DNA from: an uncultured Actinomycetes bacterium
GTDB lineage: Bacteria; Actinomycetota; Thermoleophilia; Solirubrobacterales; Thermoleophilaceae
Assembly (NCBI GenBank): GCA_946481495.1
Contig: CAMLNW010000139.1
Coordinates: 1 to 7,146 of the forward strand
Length of the DNA: 7,146 bases
Direction: 5' to 3'
This document shows, one piece after another, positions 6,276-7,146 of the stretch (positions are counted from its first letter, which is position 1; each line of letters opens with the position of its first letter). Under the pieces are notes generated by a model, which saw only the letters and a list, made by a program, of their open reading frames with translations, was not told where the DNA came from and searched no databases. A program made the position numbers and the translations under genes.

Positions 6276-7146
6276 TGGTCCAGCTGCGCAAGCACGCGCG
6301 CTCCCTGGCCGCGCTGGTCTTCCTGGTGATCGTCGGGCTGGCGATCGGCGGCTACATCCTGTCCAACCAACGCTTCTACCTGCCGGCCTGGGTGCCGCTG
6401 GTCGGGACCGACTTCTACACCGTCGACGCCGAGCTGCAGACCTCGCAGGCGGTCGTCCCCGGCCAGGGGCAGACGGTCGCGATCGCCGGCGTCGAGGTCG
6501 GCGACATCGGCAGCGTGCGGCTCGAGGACGGCCGTGCGCTGGTCGAGATGAAGATCAAGCGCGAGCACGCACCGATCTACAAGGACGCGACGATCCTGCT
6601 GCGGCCGAAGACCGGGCTGAAGGACATGTACCTCAGTCTCGACCCCGGCACGCCGGCTGCCGGGGAGATCCCGGAGGGGGGTCGCGTCCCGGTCGACAAC
6701 ACGCTGCCCGACGTCAACCCCGATGAGATCCTCGCCTCGCTCGACGGCGACACGCGCGACTACCTGCGCATCCTGCTCAACTCGGGCGCCGAGGCGCTCG
6801 CCGGCAACAGCCCGGCGCGCCTGCGCCAAACGCTGAAGCGGTTCGAGCCGACGACGCGCGACACCGAGCGGATCACCAAGCGGCTGATCGTCCGCCGCCG
6901 CAACCTCCAGCGCGTCGTCCACAACTTCCAGCTGCTGGCCAACGAGCTCGGCGACAAGGACACCCAGCTCGCCGGCTTCGTCGACTCGGCGAACGCGAAC
7001 TTCGCGGCGATCGCGCGCCAGGACACCAGCCTGCGCGCGGCGCTGCGCGAGCTCCCCGGGACGCTCGACCAGACGGCCTCGACGCTACAGGGCGTCGACG
7101 CCCTGGCCGCCAATCTCGGACCGGCGCTGCAGGCGCTGCGCCCGGG
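6272..7146 (+). CDS. MCE (MlaD-family) protein 5 of the array, 3' truncated by window edge
   Basis: Fifth MCE subunit; 291 complete codons are visible with no stop, so the gene continues beyond 7146. ATG 6272 overlaps the previous stop (ATGA) and has GGAGG upstream. A short basic N-terminus (QLRKHAR) precedes a membrane helix at about 12-30. A spacer rich in aromatics and Pro (residues 34-47) leads into the MCE domain at about 48-125, containing V-A-I-A-G-V-E-V-G-D-I-G. The predicted pore-loop segment is TGLKDMY, again different from the sisters. The lead-in NPDEILASLDGDTRDYL and an Arg-rich stretch (IVRRRN) begin the helical region, and RELPGTLDQTASTL repeats the LPG-type block of proteins 1, 2 and 4. 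No cysteine occurs in the visible part. By comparison with its sisters, roughly 180 to 200 residues are missing. The long open frame on the opposite strand (6065-6922) is a shadow of this gene. Confidence 0.92.
   Translation, partial: MMVQLRKHARSLAALVFLVIVGLAIGGYILSNQRFYLPAWVPLVGTDFYTVDAELQTSQAVVPGQGQTVAIAGVEVGDIGSVRLEDGRALVEMKIKREHAPIYKDATILLRPKTGLKDMYLSLDPGTPAAGEIPEGGRVPVDNTLPDVNPDEILASLDGDTRDYLRILLNSGAEALAGNSPARLRQTLKRFEPTTRDTERITKRLIVRRRNLQRVVHNFQLLANELGDKDTQLAGFVDSANANFAAIARQDTSLRAALRELPGTLDQTASTLQGVDALAANLGPALQALRP

Noticed and set aside
507..7146. Recent tandem duplication or direct DNA repeats among the five MCE genes
   Set aside because: The paralogues share only short protein motifs, and I saw no long nucleotide repeats between them. 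They are ancient, diverged copies and not a recent amplification.

Overview
The window is one co-directional (+ strand) stretch of a high-GC genome. It holds the 3' end of an ABC-transporter ATPase gene followed by five consecutive, different MCE (mammalian cell entry / MlaD-family) genes; the fifth runs off the right edge. This is most of an Mce/Mla-type lipid or hydrophobic-substrate transport operon. The strong G/C bias at third codon positions and the tandem array of about 480-residue MCE proteins point to Actinomycetota. The phrasing of several proteins (for example the C-terminal region of the third) suggests Thermoleophilia/Solirubrobacterales. That placement rests on memory of family sequences, not on a search.

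Layout: 1-424, ATPase C-terminal half (signature motif, Walker B, D-loop, H-loop, MlaF/Mkl-type tail). 425-506, an 82-base gap with a small GC-rich hairpin, two tiny reading frames and a ribosome-binding site. 507-1922, MCE protein 1 (GTG start). 1922-3394, MCE protein 2. 3391-4830, MCE protein 3. 4827-6275, MCE protein 4. 6272-7146, MCE protein 5 (3' partial). Every junction between MCE genes is a stop/start overlap (one TGATG, three ATGA), so the set is very probably translated as a coupled unit.

How the parts should work together: each MCE protein has one N-terminal membrane helix, one MCE beta-barrel domain and a long helical region. In known Mce/Mla systems MCE domains form hexameric rings, and actinobacterial helical regions extend these into a tunnel. 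A YrbE/MlaE permease and an MlaF/Mkl ATPase energise transport through the ring. Here the ATPase lies beside the MCE genes; no permease gene is in view, so it should lie upstream of position 1 or beyond 7146. Five distinct MCE subunits, each with a different predicted pore loop, fit a hetero-oligomer with a sixth subunit outside the window. I saw no mobile element, RNA gene, CRISPR array or convincing intrinsic terminator.
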